Shown: positions 18,401 through 26,180, counted from the stretch's first letter. The stretch is 43,591 nucleotides of DNA from Candidatus Sumerlaeota bacterium (GCA_016931035.1 JAFGFN010000145.1:1-43591); one strand, 5' to 3'. Program-made: numbers and translations. The notes: generated from the letters alone by a model not told the origin.

Positions 18401-18497
18401 AGACGATAGCCGCCAGCGGGATCAACCAGACCATGAGTCCGGTCAACCGTTCCCTAAGACCCTTTCCCGCGGTCGTCTCTGGATCGAGTTCGATCAT
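15486..18497 (-). CDS. membrane-bound hybrid sensor histidine kinase with about four PAS domains
   Basis: The product is 1003 residues from ATG 18497, chosen because GGGAG lies 9 bases upstream; an ATG at 18506 has no spacing to it. Two membrane helices (about 18-40 and 51-73) enclose a very short loop, followed by a coiled coil (about 75-115). PAS-type domains lie at about 118-225 (degenerate), 240-350, 355-475 and 482-600. The kinase core carries GGIAHNFNN with H632, N-box LVANASEAV, G1 ADTGCGMDE and GRGLGLAASLG. The C-terminal receiver has LIDDDE, phospho-acceptor in VLLDYMMPYMDG, VSGCG and QKPF. It is an inner-membrane sensor of unknown signal. The architecture parallels the kinase at 1946-4441, but the sequences differ enough to be separate paralogues. 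Confidence 0.93.
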   Translation of the reverse strand: MIELDPETTAGKGLRERLTGLMVWLIPLAAIVLAVVEGVHEWVRPEAVTWVRHLLVVSAGAVAATLWALVLWRTAVRDIDNRVRARTAELETENLALNLQIEERRRAVEGLRRNEALQRAILSLLPDLVFRIRRDGACVGFNTSTGEYHSVPSGSAPTSRLRERGFSPEILRRALDLFSSPPEKRTLLTFEYGVDLPRGRTDFEARVVPFGENDLLCVVRDVSLLRPASPPADPDRERIRDAIETTSTGYFQIDRDGRYRAVNAAWLAMHGYQTDEDVLGQHYALTEVESEMAKTKGLMDRVFKGETISGVEVTHQKKDGSEIHHIVSIGPVSREGEIRGAHGFLIDVTDRARSQERLTLLSSAVAQCGEGIVVTDMVGRVLLANDAFASLHGYSKEELTGRHVSLFHTAEQMPGLEAAFEEAQKDGHFDGEVWHVRRDGSTFASHLQISLLHDRRHNPIGMILTFRDMSEHRRVSELLRASRSKLLQVVDLLPHLIYAKDKRGRFLLANRAVARAYGVSVQDLIGKRDEDFDVPVAEIEASRRADLEVIESGQPKFIPEFTTTDATGKTRILQTTKIPFVESSSDAPAVLSASIDITDQKQTDGERRNLEARLQYLHKLESLGVLAGGIAHNFNNLFMGVLGNADQALEDIPEESPAYEAVKDIERAAQRAAVLSRQMLAFSGRGKFIVEKIDLSNLVRDMTDTIRTSVCDRALVKYNLAGDIPLVRADATQIQQLVGSLVANASEAVEEKKESGTIVVSTCVAHCTREMLASTWIDDNLPEGEYVSLEVADTGCGMDEATVKKIFDPFFTTKFTGRGLGLAASLGIVRGHKGAIKVVSRSAEGSKFQVFLPAAFPIPEDAAGDKRETKQALVAEGHGSILLIDDDEAVIRAGKRILERAGYEVFTASGGREGVPLFKEHADEIGCVLLDYMMPYMDGQETFVELRRVRSDVPVIIVSGCGQSEVMSRFKGEKPDGFIQKPFEVQGLFETLRVIMGKGSRRA

Positions 18498-18915
18498 GCA
18501 AGCCATCTCCCAAACTGGGCGAGGCAAAACGGGCGATGCGCCACGGGTCGGCGACACAGCGCGTGTCGCGACCGCGACTGCAATCCCGCGCCCAGCGGGA
18601 ATCCGAACTTGGTTTTCGCCAGACTACCGCTTGTTATTGGAGTGAAAATGCCTTCAAGGACACAACTTCAGGCCCGCCCCACATCAAGTCGGCAAATCGC
18701 GAAGTAGACGACATCCCATACTGTCTATCAAACGCGTGTCTCTTTGGGCAAGGGTTTTCTCACGCTGTCCTGTAGAATTCCGTGTTTTCCCCAGCTTCTG
18801 CACAGCTCTCGTGCAGAAGCTACAAATCCAGAACAAACGTCGGGGTGTCGCTCCTGCCTGTGGAAAACGCGTTTTCCGAGGTCGCTCGGGTTGTTTGCCG
18901 CACCGCCGCCCTTGC
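18498..18915. other. non-coding stretch upstream of the membrane kinase
   Basis: I see no gene in these ~420 bases. They are lower in GC than the flanks, as expected for a regulatory region. They should contain the kinase promoter (minus strand) and the 3' end of the small DNA-binding protein's transcript. An 11-base perfect inverted repeat is annotated separately at 18793-18821. Confidence 0.5.
18793..18821. repeat. short perfect inverted repeat
   Basis: AGCTTCTGCAC (18793-18803) and GTGCAGAAGCT (18811-18821) are perfect complements around a 7-base loop. Neither side is followed by a T-run. It lies 95 bases past the stop of the small DNA-binding protein and could be an operator, an mRNA stabilising hairpin or a factor-dependent terminator. 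Confidence 0.5.
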
Positions 18916-19125
18916 TCAGCTCAGGATCAATCCCAACTCCTCGCGGTTCTTGTGCCTTCCCTCGGTTATGAATCGCTCGATGCTCTCGTGGGTGATTCGC
19001 ATCGAGCGCGGGCCCAGGCGCACGGCGTCCAGTTTGCCTTCATGAACCATCTGATAGACCCTCTTCTTCGACACATCGAGGAGTTTCGCGACGCGATAGA
19101 CTCGCCACAGATCGGGTTTGAACAT
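18916..19125 (-). CDS. small excisionase/MerR-type DNA-binding protein
   Basis: The 69-residue protein starts at ATG 19125 behind GGAGG (7-base spacing). A longer upstream frame adds only unconserved residues. Residues 8-55 match the winged helix-turn-helix of excisionase/HTH_17 proteins: VYRVAKLLDVSKKRVYQMVHEGKL, then AVRLGPRSMRITHESIERFI. Such proteins bind DNA directly as recombination directionality factors or small repressors. No integrase or phage gene is in the window, so a regulatory role is as likely as an excision role. It is divergent from the DUF4870-like gene across 240 bases, so both could be controlled from the shared spacer. Confidence 0.85.
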   Translation of the reverse strand: MFKPDLWRVYRVAKLLDVSKKRVYQMVHEGKLDAVRLGPRSMRITHESIERFITEGRHKNREELGLILS

Positions 19126-19365
19126 GGTCGATTCCTCCGTTCTGCTTCCCCTCCCGCCGCCGGGAGCGGGTCGATCGATTGACGGGGCGTCCGCCCACGG
19201 ACGCCTTGTACCTCGCAAGGGGTCGCCACGTCCCTCGATTTCCCATGCGTTTCGACTGGTTTTCGCCTGGATTCCGGTTGCTTTTTGGCGGCGCGTTTGG
19301 TAACTGCGTTGCATACCGCGTCGCTACCTACGGCACGTGGCTCGGCGGTCGAAGGGTCCCAAGTC

Positions 19366-19797
19366 ATGGCGCCTCCGGACAACTCCTCGATTCCCCCTCT
19401 TCAGCCGGGAGAACGAGGCGCGGCGCTGGTCGGCCATCTTTCCACGCTCGTCCCTCTGTGGGGCGCCGTGGTCAACGCCTTTCTCTTCTACCTGTATCGT
19501 GAGCGGAGTCGAAACGTCTGTCATCAGGCGCTCCAGGGGATTCATTTCAGCCTGATTCTCCTTTGTGCCGTCGCAGTCAAGTATCTGCTCGACCTGTCGG
19601 CCAAATTGATCGGAGTTCTGACCGAGTCCGCCGCCTTCGCCCCGAGCGTCCGATCGATCACCGACTACGCTTTCTGGGCGTTCTATGCATTGTTCGGCCT
19701 CTGCTGCCTCGTCGGGGCGTGGCAGGCGCTCAGAGGACGGGTTCTCTCGTACCCCATCGTGGGGAAGCGCATCGCCGGAGACCTCGGGCGCAGATAG
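19366..19797 (+). CDS. small membrane protein, DUF4870-like
   Basis: The 143-residue product starts at ATG 19366. A soluble N-terminus (PPDNSSIPPLQPGERG) precedes three or four membrane helices: about 20-44 (LVGHLSTLVPLWGAVVNAFL), 60-82 and 100-128. The HLSTLVP...N...YL pattern and the NVCHQALQGIHF loop are typical of DUF4870 proteins, whose function is unknown. The next gene starts 8 bases after its stop, so the two are probably co-transcribed. Confidence 0.75.
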   Translation: MAPPDNSSIPPLQPGERGAALVGHLSTLVPLWGAVVNAFLFYLYRERSRNVCHQALQGIHFSLILLCAVAVKYLLDLSAKLIGVLTESAAFAPSVRSITDYAFWAFYALFGLCCLVGAWQALRGRVLSYPIVGKRIAGDLGRR

Positions 19798-19805
19798 GAC
19801 GAACG

Positions 19806-22196
19806 ATGGCCGAGACCCAGCCCCGCTCGAACTCCGCACGTCGGCTCTCGATCCTCCAGTGCGCTCTTCCGCCGGCGGCTCTGATCCTGGTTCTTCTTGG
19901 GCGCTTGCCGACTCCCCCGTCCGAAACCGATTTCTCTTTGTGGGTGCGGGGGCTCTATCACCTGCGGGCGTTGCTGGCCGTCGGCCTGGTCCCGTTCTTC
20001 GCTCTCGTTGTGGGACGGCGGATTCTGAGAATTCGCGTGGGTCGGGTGTGCGGCGATCCCGATCCGCCTCTGTCCTTGTCGCTGGCGTTGGGCTGGGGAG
20101 TCCTCTCGCTTGCGATGTGGTTCCTCGGGGCCGTGGGAACGCTGACGGGATTGAATCCGTTTTCCGGTTGGATCGCGCCGGTTCTTTTTCTTGTTCTCCT
20201 CGTGTATGCCGCGAGGCACGCGGACGATGTCGCGAGCGCCGCTGTCGTTCGGGTGCGATCAGCCTTCGGCGCCGCGAATTCCCCGACCGGCGTTCTCTGG
20301 GCGCTGGTTCTCATCGTGGCCGTTCGATATGCGATCGCGGCCTTGACGCCGTCGTTTCTCTACGACGTTCTCGAATACCACCTGCCCGAAGTTCGGCATC
20401 TCTTGGAAGAAGGATCGCTGCGCCCGATCGAGGGGAACTCTTACTCCCTGATGCCCCAGGGAGTGGAAATGTTGTTCGCTTTGGGACGGTTGTTCGAGGG
20501 CGGGGCCGACGCCTTCGCTCCCAAGCTCGTCAACGTCTATCTCGGACTCTCGACCGCGGCGCTCCTCGTCGCGTTGCTTGGGCGGCTCGGTGTGTCTCGC
20601 GCAATGCGAGCGGTGGGCGCGCTCGCGTTTCTCGCCCACTGGAGCGCGTTCGACATTCTGCGCGACGCCTACGCGGACATGGCGACCGCTCTCTATGCGA
20701 CGGCGGCGGTCCTTTGTTGGGTTCGCGCGCGTCAGGAACCGAATCGTCTCGATCCGCTTCTGGCGGCCGTCTTTCTCGGCCTTGCGCTCGGATGCAAATA
20801 CCCCGTCATGGGCGTGGCGATCCTTCCGTTCTTCGTCGTGCTGGTCCCCCTCGTGCCGCGCGAGGCTCTGCCCGGGTTTCTCGCCCAACTGAATCGTCCT
20901 CTTCGCACCGCCGGGGTTCTCGTCCTTCTTGTCGTGGTCTTCGTTGTCGCGTATTCGCCTTGGCTCGTCCGCGCTTGGGCGATCGATCGCTCCCTCTTTC
21001 CTCCGTTGACGGTCAACGTCGGTTATCTGGGCGAGAACAGTCCCGCCCTCGCGCTTCGGCGGTTCATGGCGGGCGCGCACCGGCCCGAGATCTTCACGGC
21101 GTGGCACATGGGCGCGTTTGTGAAACGGCTCTACGCCCTGGCGGACCCGATGCCGCCGGTCTGGCCGAGCCGCCTCTGGCTCGCGCTGCCTTGCGCCGCC
21201 GCGATCTGGATTCTCGCCTCTGTTCTCGCGTTCGGTCTTCATCCCCGGCCTGACGCCACTCGTCGCGGCCTGGCCTGGTTCGCGATCGCCGGATGCTTCT
21301 TCTGGAGCAGCGTGCCGAACGCCTCGCCTCGATTCCTCGCGCCGCTGATCCCGCTCGCCATCGCCTTGGGCCTTTCCGCGCTTCCCGCGCTCGGATCGTT
21401 CTCCGACGCCCTCCGCCGAATCGCGCAAGTGGGGATTTTCTTGTGGGTCGTCCAATTGGCCGGTTGTCAGACGATGATTTCGTTCGCCGACGGCTCGATC
21501 CGGGCCGGCGTGGGGACGACGCCAAGCCGGACGGTCGCAGCCCGACACATGGGGCCGCCCGTGGAACGATTCTTTGACGCCGTCCGTCGCGAACGGGTCG
21601 CCGCCGGACCCGACGCGCGCGTTCTTCTCCTCTATGAGGCGCGGGCGGGAGCGATCGACGGCCCCGTCGTCTGCAGCACGGTTTTTGACCCGTGCCTGCT
21701 GTGGGAAGTCCTTATGTCGCCCGACGGAACGTCGCCCGACGGAACGTCGCCCGACGGAACGTCGGCGGACGGAAGCGACGTGAGGGGCGTGTTGGCGCGT
21801 CTTCGCGAACGAGGAATCGAACTGATCGCGGTGAACGAGTTCGAGTTGGTGAGACTTCTCAAGACCTATCCGGCGAGCGAGGCAAGACAAGACCCGGCTT
21901 TCGTCGATGCCGTGTCGCGCCCGGGAGCGGGATTGTACGATCCCGCTCTTTGGAAGTTCCGTCTATACTACCCGCCCTTCTACTACTCGGGTTTGAAAGG
22001 GGCGAGCGAGGACGCGACGCGCGAGCGTCTGAAACGTCTCGACCGGCTTCTGGACGTCGTGAGGCAGAGGACCGTCTGGGAGTCCGGCAACGGGGCACTC
22101 AACCTCTGGGTGGCGCGGATCGACCCGGGCGAGCCCGCGTCTCAAACAAACTCGCGTACACCCGAAGGACCTGTTCGGCCCGAACCGTCTCGTTGA
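19806..22196 (+). CDS. large membrane protein, probable GT-C-type glycosyltransferase
   Basis: The 796-residue product starts at ATG 19806. About a dozen or more hydrophobic helices span residues 20-570, and a soluble C-terminal domain follows. The loop LYDVLEYHLPEVRHLLEEGSL near 185 carries the acidic/His signature seen in polyprenyl-phosphate-sugar-dependent transferases of the dolichol-mannosyltransferase superfamily. Later motifs such as ALGCKYPVMG and SPNASPRFLAPLIP also fit that type. The donor and acceptor are unknown; surface polysaccharide or protein glycosylation is a reasonable inference beside the GT4 gene. Residues about 637-656 are an SPDGT repeat. Its end overlaps the convergent GT4 gene by 98 bases. 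The start could be a few codons different. Confidence 0.75.
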   Translation: MAETQPRSNSARRLSILQCALPPAALILVLLGRLPTPPSETDFSLWVRGLYHLRALLAVGLVPFFALVVGRRILRIRVGRVCGDPDPPLSLSLALGWGVLSLAMWFLGAVGTLTGLNPFSGWIAPVLFLVLLVYAARHADDVASAAVVRVRSAFGAANSPTGVLWALVLIVAVRYAIAALTPSFLYDVLEYHLPEVRHLLEEGSLRPIEGNSYSLMPQGVEMLFALGRLFEGGADAFAPKLVNVYLGLSTAALLVALLGRLGVSRAMRAVGALAFLAHWSAFDILRDAYADMATALYATAAVLCWVRARQEPNRLDPLLAAVFLGLALGCKYPVMGVAILPFFVVLVPLVPREALPGFLAQLNRPLRTAGVLVLLVVVFVVAYSPWLVRAWAIDRSLFPPLTVNVGYLGENSPALALRRFMAGAHRPEIFTAWHMGAFVKRLYALADPMPPVWPSRLWLALPCAAAIWILASVLAFGLHPRPDATRRGLAWFAIAGCFFWSSVPNASPRFLAPLIPLAIALGLSALPALGSFSDALRRIAQVGIFLWVVQLAGCQTMISFADGSIRAGVGTTPSRTVAARHMGPPVERFFDAVRRERVAAGPDARVLLLYEARAGAIDGPVVCSTVFDPCLLWEVLMSPDGTSPDGTSPDGTSADGSDVRGVLARLRERGIELIAVNEFELVRLLKTYPASEARQDPAFVDAVSRPGAGLYDPALWKFRLYYPPFYYSGLKGASEDATRERLKRLDRLLDVVRQRTVWESGNGALNLWVARIDPGEPASQTNSRTPEGPVRPEPSR
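21717..21776 (+). repeat. 15-base tandem repeat inside the GT-C-type gene
   Basis: Three perfect copies of TCGCCCGACGGAACG (21717-21761) and one diverged copy (21762-21776) encode SPDGT, SPDGT, SPDGT, SADGS. The length is a multiple of three, so gain or loss of units keeps the frame. It sits in the soluble C-terminal domain. Confidence 0.95.
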
Positions 22197-23313
22197 ATCC
22201 GGCCTCGGCCCGGCGGCGCGCCGCTTCGCCCATGCGGGCGCATCGCTCGGTGTCATCCAGCATTTCGACAAGCTTCTCGACTAGATCCGCTTCATCGCGA
22301 TCCTTGACGAGAAGACCGGTTTGTCCGTCCTCGACGATCTCGGGCACCGCGCTCAAGGCGACGCCGACGGTCGGACGGGCGCACGCCATGGCTTCGAGAA
22401 TCGCGCGGCAAGAGCCCTCGCTCCCAAGTCCAAGGAAGAGCGAGACGTTCATCGCGGCGTAGGTGGTCGGTAGGTCGGCCCGACCGAGGTCGGGACGAGG
22501 ATCGATCTTGCGGTAGCCCGCCCAGTGAACCTGCCCGCGAAACCGCTCGTCGGCGATCTCGTCGCGGAACCATTTCTTGAGTTCGCCGCGACCGACCACG
22601 ACGAAGTGGGCCGTGGGGACGCGCGCGAGTACCTGGGGAATGGCGTGAACCAGCCAACGCAGGCCGCGTCCGGCCCGCATGCGAGCCACCAGGCCCGCCA
22701 CCGGAGCGCCAGCGGGAATCCCGAGCTCCCGACGCAAGGCTTGCGAGTCGAGACCCGGACGATATCTTTCCAGATCCACGGCCCCCATCACCGGGCGGAT
22801 GGAACCGGCGGGCAACCCGAGCGCTTTCTCCGACGTCTCGCAGCCGGTTCGCGAAACGCCGATCAAGGCGTCGGTCGCGTTGAGAAAAAGCCACCGATGA
22901 AGCCAGTCGGCGCGCGGCGCTTCGCTCGAATGGAGCGTGCGAACCAGATAGGGCGGGCGGGTGCTGATGAACGGGTAGAACCGCAGGGTGTGGGCCGCGA
23001 GCCAGTGATCGTGGAGAAGATGACAGTGGACCACGTCGATCCGGTTTCGGGTGCAGAAACGTTTGAGACGAACGATGTCCGAGACAACGTGGAGGGGATG
23101 CAGACGGCGGTCGAGATGAAGTCCTTCGAAGAGCCGGACGCCCCGCGCCGAGGCCTTGCGCGCGAAACTGCGCCCCCCGACACAACCGAGCCGGACCTCG
23201 TGTCCGAGGCGCTGCTGCTCGAGGGCGAGGCTCGTGACGGGCTCGGCCACGCCGGTCCAGCGTTCGCTGCTGGCGAGATGGAGAATCCTGAGACGTTTCC
23301 CGGAATGGTTCAT
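22099..23313 (-). CDS. GT4-family glycosyltransferase
   Basis: The product is 404 residues from ATG 23313; the open frame extends upstream only as an unconserved overlap with the preceding gene. It has the GT-B fold pattern: N-terminal RILHLASSERWTGVAEP, a conserved HLLHDHW, PAGSIRPVMGAVDLERYRP at the inter-domain linker, GLVARMRAGRGL at the second domain start, and the nucleotide-sugar region LGLGSEGSCRAILEAMACARPTVG with its E-x7-E-like pair. Such enzymes transfer a sugar from a nucleotide donor to lipopolysaccharide or other glycans at the cytoplasmic face. It lies 11 bases after the stop of the unknown gene upstream. Its 3' end overlaps the convergent GT-C-type gene by 98 bases, so transcripts of the two could interfere. 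Confidence 0.88.
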   Translation of the reverse strand: MNHSGKRLRILHLASSERWTGVAEPVTSLALEQQRLGHEVRLGCVGGRSFARKASARGVRLFEGLHLDRRLHPLHVVSDIVRLKRFCTRNRIDVVHCHLLHDHWLAAHTLRFYPFISTRPPYLVRTLHSSEAPRADWLHRWLFLNATDALIGVSRTGCETSEKALGLPAGSIRPVMGAVDLERYRPGLDSQALRRELGIPAGAPVAGLVARMRAGRGLRWLVHAIPQVLARVPTAHFVVVGRGELKKWFRDEIADERFRGQVHWAGYRKIDPRPDLGRADLPTTYAAMNVSLFLGLGSEGSCRAILEAMACARPTVGVALSAVPEIVEDGQTGLLVKDRDEADLVEKLVEMLDDTERCARMGEAARRRAEAGFNETVRAEQVLRVYASLFETRARPGRSAPPRG

Positions 23314-23324
23314 CGGTTCGTTCT

Positions 23325-24092
23325 TCAAAGGACGAAGGGCGGCTCGTGCGAAACGGACTCCATCAGCGTCTCCACGGACTTCTCCTGTTCGGAATCGCCC
23401 GCTACGGCGAGCCAGGCCGCGCCCTCCGCTCCGCAAACGCCTCCCGCGGCGACGAGCTCGGCCGTCGCGCCCGTAAGCAGCGACACGGCTTCGATCTCGG
23501 TGACGACTTCTCCCGGGATGGGCAAAAAGCGAGGGCCCCTGGCTCCCGGAGCGTTGAGCTGGGCCGCCAGTTCGTCGAGCGAGGTCGAAATTCGCTTCTC
23601 GAGCCCGACCGGGACAATCAGGCGCACGCGCCGTCCCACGACGGCCTTCAGCGCCGCGACGATAGTGCCGCCCTTGGGATGCCCGATCAAGAGACCGGCC
23701 CGTTTGCTCGACAGATCGACGGCGTTCGCGCCCTTCAGGATCGCGTCGCCCTCTTTCAGGTCGTCCACCACGTCGAAGATCGTTTTCCCCTTCTGCCACG
23801 CGCCGCGGACGATGACCACGTCGCCGGGGAATTCGCTCTCGTCGGGGAGACGTCCCGATTCGGTCGTGGCGAACGAAGGCGGCGGGGTGATGCCTCGAAA
23901 GAAACGTCGCCCGGCGAATCCCTCGGACTGGCCGACGTGCGCGAGCACCTCCTCGGCGACGTAACCGTTCGTCGTTCCGGCGATAATGACGAGCGTTCCC
24001 GATTCGAGCGCTCCGCGAACGGCCGGGTGCTTGACCATCGCCTTGGCGATGAGTCTCTTGCCCGCCGCGGGCGTCAGTACGAACTGTTTCAC
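23325..24092 (-). CDS. conserved protein of unknown function
   Basis: The 255-residue product starts at GTG 24092, preceded by AAAGGGGG at about 8 bases. The N-terminus ([16 protein letters not shown]...[19 protein letters not shown]) looks like a conserved prokaryotic family that I recall without an assigned activity. Gly-rich segments near 30-45 and 125-140 ([12 protein letters not shown]) suggest an alpha/beta fold that could bind a phosphate or nucleotide; this is inference. There is no signal peptide or membrane segment. It lies upstream of the GT4 gene in a likely two-gene operon and diverges from the PspF-like activator across 233 bases. Confidence 0.75.
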   Translation of the reverse strand: MKQFVLTPAAGKRLIAKAMVKHPAVRGALESGTLVIIAGTTNGYVAEEVLAHVGQSEGFAGRRFFRGITPPPSFATTESGRLPDESEFPGDVVIVRGAWQKGKTIFDVVDDLKEGDAILKGANAVDLSSKRAGLLIGHPKGGTIVAALKAVVGRRVRLIVPVGLEKRISTSLDELAAQLNAPGARGPRFLPIPGEVVTEIEAVSLLTGATAELVAAGGVCGAEGAAWLAVAGDSEQEKSVETLMESVSHEPPFVL

Positions 24093-24325
24093 GGAATGCC
24101 CCCTTTCTCGTCGAGCGAAAACGATAGGGTCTCGAAATGAAGACGGCGAACGTCGATCCTCAGTCGCGGCGCGCGCGCGTCGTCCGGGCGCCAGACAGTG
24201 TCGCTCGATATCGGGGCGTTGTCAATGCCTCGCCGGTCGGATGCGTTTCTGTTTCCGATTGCGTTCGGATGCTCGACGCGGGAAGATGGGCGCGTCGATT
24301 CCAACTCGCACGACGTGACGGACTC

Positions 24326-25435
24326 ATGCCCGCGAACAACGATTCCAACCTCTCCGCCGAATCCGACGACGGCGCCCTCGAGTCGCCCCAGCAGGCCGGA
24401 ACAGCGACCGACGCGATCGGCGAGTCGCCCGCCTTTCTCGATTTCCAGGAGAGTCTGCGCCGCGTCGCGCCGGTCGAACGCCCGGTCCTCCTGATCGGCG
24501 AACGCGGGACGGGAAAGGAAATCGCCGCGCGACGGCTGCATTTCCTCTCGCGGCGGTGGGGCCAGCCGTTCGTCGCCCTCAATTGCTCGGCGCTCTCCCC
24601 CACTCTCATCGAATCCGAACTCTTCGGTCACGAAGAAGGCGCGTTCACCGGCGCGCGCCGCCGACGTTTGGGCCGTTTCGAAGCGGCCAACGGCGGGACG
24701 CTCTTCCTCGACGAGATCTCGCTCATCCCGATCGAGGTGCAGGAGAAGATCCTGCGCGTCGTCGAGTACGGCGCGTTCGAGCGCGTGGGCGGAAGCCGCG
24801 GCGTGAGCGTGGACGTGCGGATCGTCGGCGCGACCAACGCCGACCTGGCGCGCGAGGCCGCGCGCGGGAAGTTCAAACAGGATCTTCTCGACCGCTTGTC
24901 GTTCGAGGTCCTGTTCTTGCCCCCGTTGCGTGCGCGGGGCGAGGACATTCTGCTTCTCGCGCGGCACTTCGCCAACCGGATGTTTCACGAGCTGGGACGC
25001 GACGAGATTCCCGAGTTCAGCGAAGCGGCCGCGCAGGCCCTCGTAAACCATCCCTGGCCCGGCAACGTGCGCGAGATCAAGAACGTGGTCGAACGCGCGG
25101 CGTACCGGTCCGAGACGGCGACGATCGACACGCTCGAATTCGCTCCGTTCGAGTCGCCCTATGCGCCGGGCGAGACGGTGGACAGAGTGGACAGGGTAGA
25201 CGAAGTGGACGGGAAGAGTGAACCGGACCGATCCAATGGCGAGGAAGAGGTCGGTCTTTCCGCGTTGCGCGGCCGTTCGCTCCAGGACGCGCTCGGAGAA
25301 ATGGAAATCCGATTCCTGCGCCAGGCGCTCGAACAAGCGCGCTACAATCAGCGCGAGGCCGCCGACCTCCTCGGCTTGACCTACCACCAATTTCGCGGCC
25401 TCTATCGCAAACACGCCGAGGCGCTGAAGACGTAG
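24326..25435 (+). CDS. PspF-like sigma-54-dependent transcriptional activator
   Basis: The product is 369 residues from ATG 24326; the open frame runs upstream to 24137 but adds nothing conserved. It has no receiver or PAS sensor domain. The AAA+ core has Walker A GERGTGKE (~58), the sigma-54 contact loop GAFTGA (~107), Walker B GGTLFLDE (~125) and WPGNVREIKN near 250. A linker with a VDRVDRVDEVDG iteration follows, then a Fis-type helix-turn-helix (YNQREAADLLGLTYHQFRGLY). It drives open-complex formation at sigma-54 promoters. The domain set equals that of PspF, the envelope-stress activator, but no pspA is present here, so the regulon is unknown. The gene divergent from it is a candidate target, though I see no clear -24/-12 site. 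Confidence 0.9.
   Translation: MPANNDSNLSAESDDGALESPQQAGTATDAIGESPAFLDFQESLRRVAPVERPVLLIGERGTGKEIAARRLHFLSRRWGQPFVALNCSALSPTLIESELFGHEEGAFTGARRRRLGRFEAANGGTLFLDEISLIPIEVQEKILRVVEYGAFERVGGSRGVSVDVRIVGATNADLAREAARGKFKQDLLDRLSFEVLFLPPLRARGEDILLLARHFANRMFHELGRDEIPEFSEAAAQALVNHPWPGNVREIKNVVERAAYRSETATIDTLEFAPFESPYAPGETVDRVDRVDEVDGKSEPDRSNGEEEVGLSALRGRSLQDALGEMEIRFLRQALEQARYNQREAADLLGLTYHQFRGLYRKHAEALKT
25178..25213 (+). repeat. 9-base degenerate microrepeat inside the activator gene
   Basis: Four units of GTGGACAGA-type sequence (GTGGACAGA, GTGGACAGG, GTAGACGAA, GTGGACGGG) encode VDRVDRVDEVDG between the AAA+ and DNA-binding domains. The unit is frame-neutral and lies in a linker, so it is probably tolerated rather than selected. 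Confidence 0.8.
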
Positions 25436-25456
25436 CGATTCGCGTGGGGCCGCAGG

Positions 25457-25590
25457 CTACGGCTTCACTCCCGAAAACCGCACCCGCTCGATTTGCCGAA
25501 GAACGTTTCGCTCCTGGACCTGAGCGCGATACAGGTCGCAACGCAGCTGAAGGCTCATCCAGAATCCCGGCGTCGTTCCGAACTCGACCG
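25457..25590 (-). pseudogene. 3' remnant of a HigA-type antitoxin gene
   Basis: On the minus strand, one frame reads FGTTPGFWMSLQLRCDLYRA (TTC codon at 25582-25580) and continues to a TAG at 25459-25457. FGTTPxFWMxLQxxYDL is the hallmark C-terminal segment of HigA-family antitoxins. The helix-turn-helix part is missing: immediately upstream, in a different frame, lies the 3' end of the DUF5615 gene. The fragment therefore looks like what is left after the toxin-antitoxin pair at 25555-26180 replaced or inserted into a higBA locus. It overlaps the last ~12 codons of the DUF5615 gene. No HigB toxin is visible. Confidence 0.7.
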
Positions 25591-25950
25591 ACGAAGGCGT
25601 ATCCTGCCCTCTTCAATAACCACCAGAGATTGCGGTGGGAAATCGAGGTCGCTGTGAACAAGTCGGCTGCAGACGCCGACGACATTGTGGGATTGAAGAT
25701 TCTTGACTCGCAGGAAGAGGATGCCGGAGTGCGGCGCGCCCTCGAGGACCGCCAACATCCCGAAGTCCGCATCGTGAGTCAGAATCCAGCGAGACTCACG
25801 ACGGGCGATCTGCAGGAGTTCGTCGTCGCTCTTACCGTGCCACCCTTGTTCCTTGGCGTCGAGCACATCGAGGCCTTGGTCTCTAAGAAACGCGACAACC
25901 TTGGGCGACACGTTCTCGTCCGCGAGGATTCGCAGTTCCCGAAACCTCAC
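25555..25950 (-). CDS. DUF5615 PIN-like toxin
   Basis: The 131-residue product starts at GTG 25950, overlapping the antitoxin's TGA as GTGA. It has the family's order of acidic motifs: LRILADENVSPKVVAFLRD at the start, a central KSDDELLQIARRE, then WILTHDADFGMLA, and the strand SLVVIEEGRIRLR near the end. DUF5615/Mut7-C-like proteins have a PIN-type fold and are predicted metal-dependent RNases. The last ~10 residues (SSSERRRDSG) are Arg/Ser-rich, not part of the family, and correspond to the junction with the HigA remnant. The toxin is otherwise complete. Confidence 0.85.
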   Translation of the reverse strand: MRFRELRILADENVSPKVVAFLRDQGLDVLDAKEQGWHGKSDDELLQIARRESRWILTHDADFGMLAVLEGAPHSGILFLRVKNLQSHNVVGVCSRLVHSDLDFPPQSLVVIEEGRIRLRRSSSERRRDSG

Positions 25951-26180
25951 TGGGCGGCCTCCAACTCGAGATACACCTCGTTTCTGAAGGAATGGGCAGC
26001 GTATCTCAGGCAAGCGTGAATGTCCTCTTCGGTCAGGTGGGGATAGTCCTCGAGAATCTCGTCCTCGTTCACGCCGGAAGCGAGCAGGTCGAGAACGAAC
26101 TCGACGGATATGCGAGTGCCCTCGACGATAGGTTTTCCGCCGAGTATCCTCGGGTTCACGACGATCTTTGCCATGTTCAT
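25947..26180 (-). CDS. DUF433 antitoxin
   Basis: The 77-residue product starts at ATG 26180 behind GGGAGGGAG; an ATG two codons later is an alternative. It matches DUF433 throughout: IVVNPRILGGKPIVEGTRISVEFVLDLLASG, then EDEILEDYPHLTEEDIHACLRYAA. Members are VapB-like, helix-turn-helix-containing partners of DUF5615 toxins. The GTGA overlap with the toxin implies coupled translation. Such pairs usually autoregulate through the upstream spacer, here 26181-26324. Confidence 0.9.
   Translation of the reverse strand: MNMAKIVVNPRILGGKPIVEGTRISVEFVLDLLASGVNEDEILEDYPHLTEEDIHACLRYAAHSFRNEVYLELEAAQ

Noticed and set aside
18560..18915. Short plus-strand frames upstream of the small DNA-binding gene
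   Set aside because: They have no ribosome sites, no family resemblance and composition unlike the real genes.
23314..23799. N-terminal extension of the GT4 glycosyltransferase
   Set aside because: The open frame continues upstream but overlaps the conserved unknown gene on the same strand and reads Arg/Gly-rich noise. Homology-like sequence begins at the ATG at 23313.
24093..24325. Sigma-54 promoter in the divergent spacer next to the PspF-like gene
   Set aside because: I found no GG-N10-GC pair with good flanks on either strand by eye. A profile scan would be needed.
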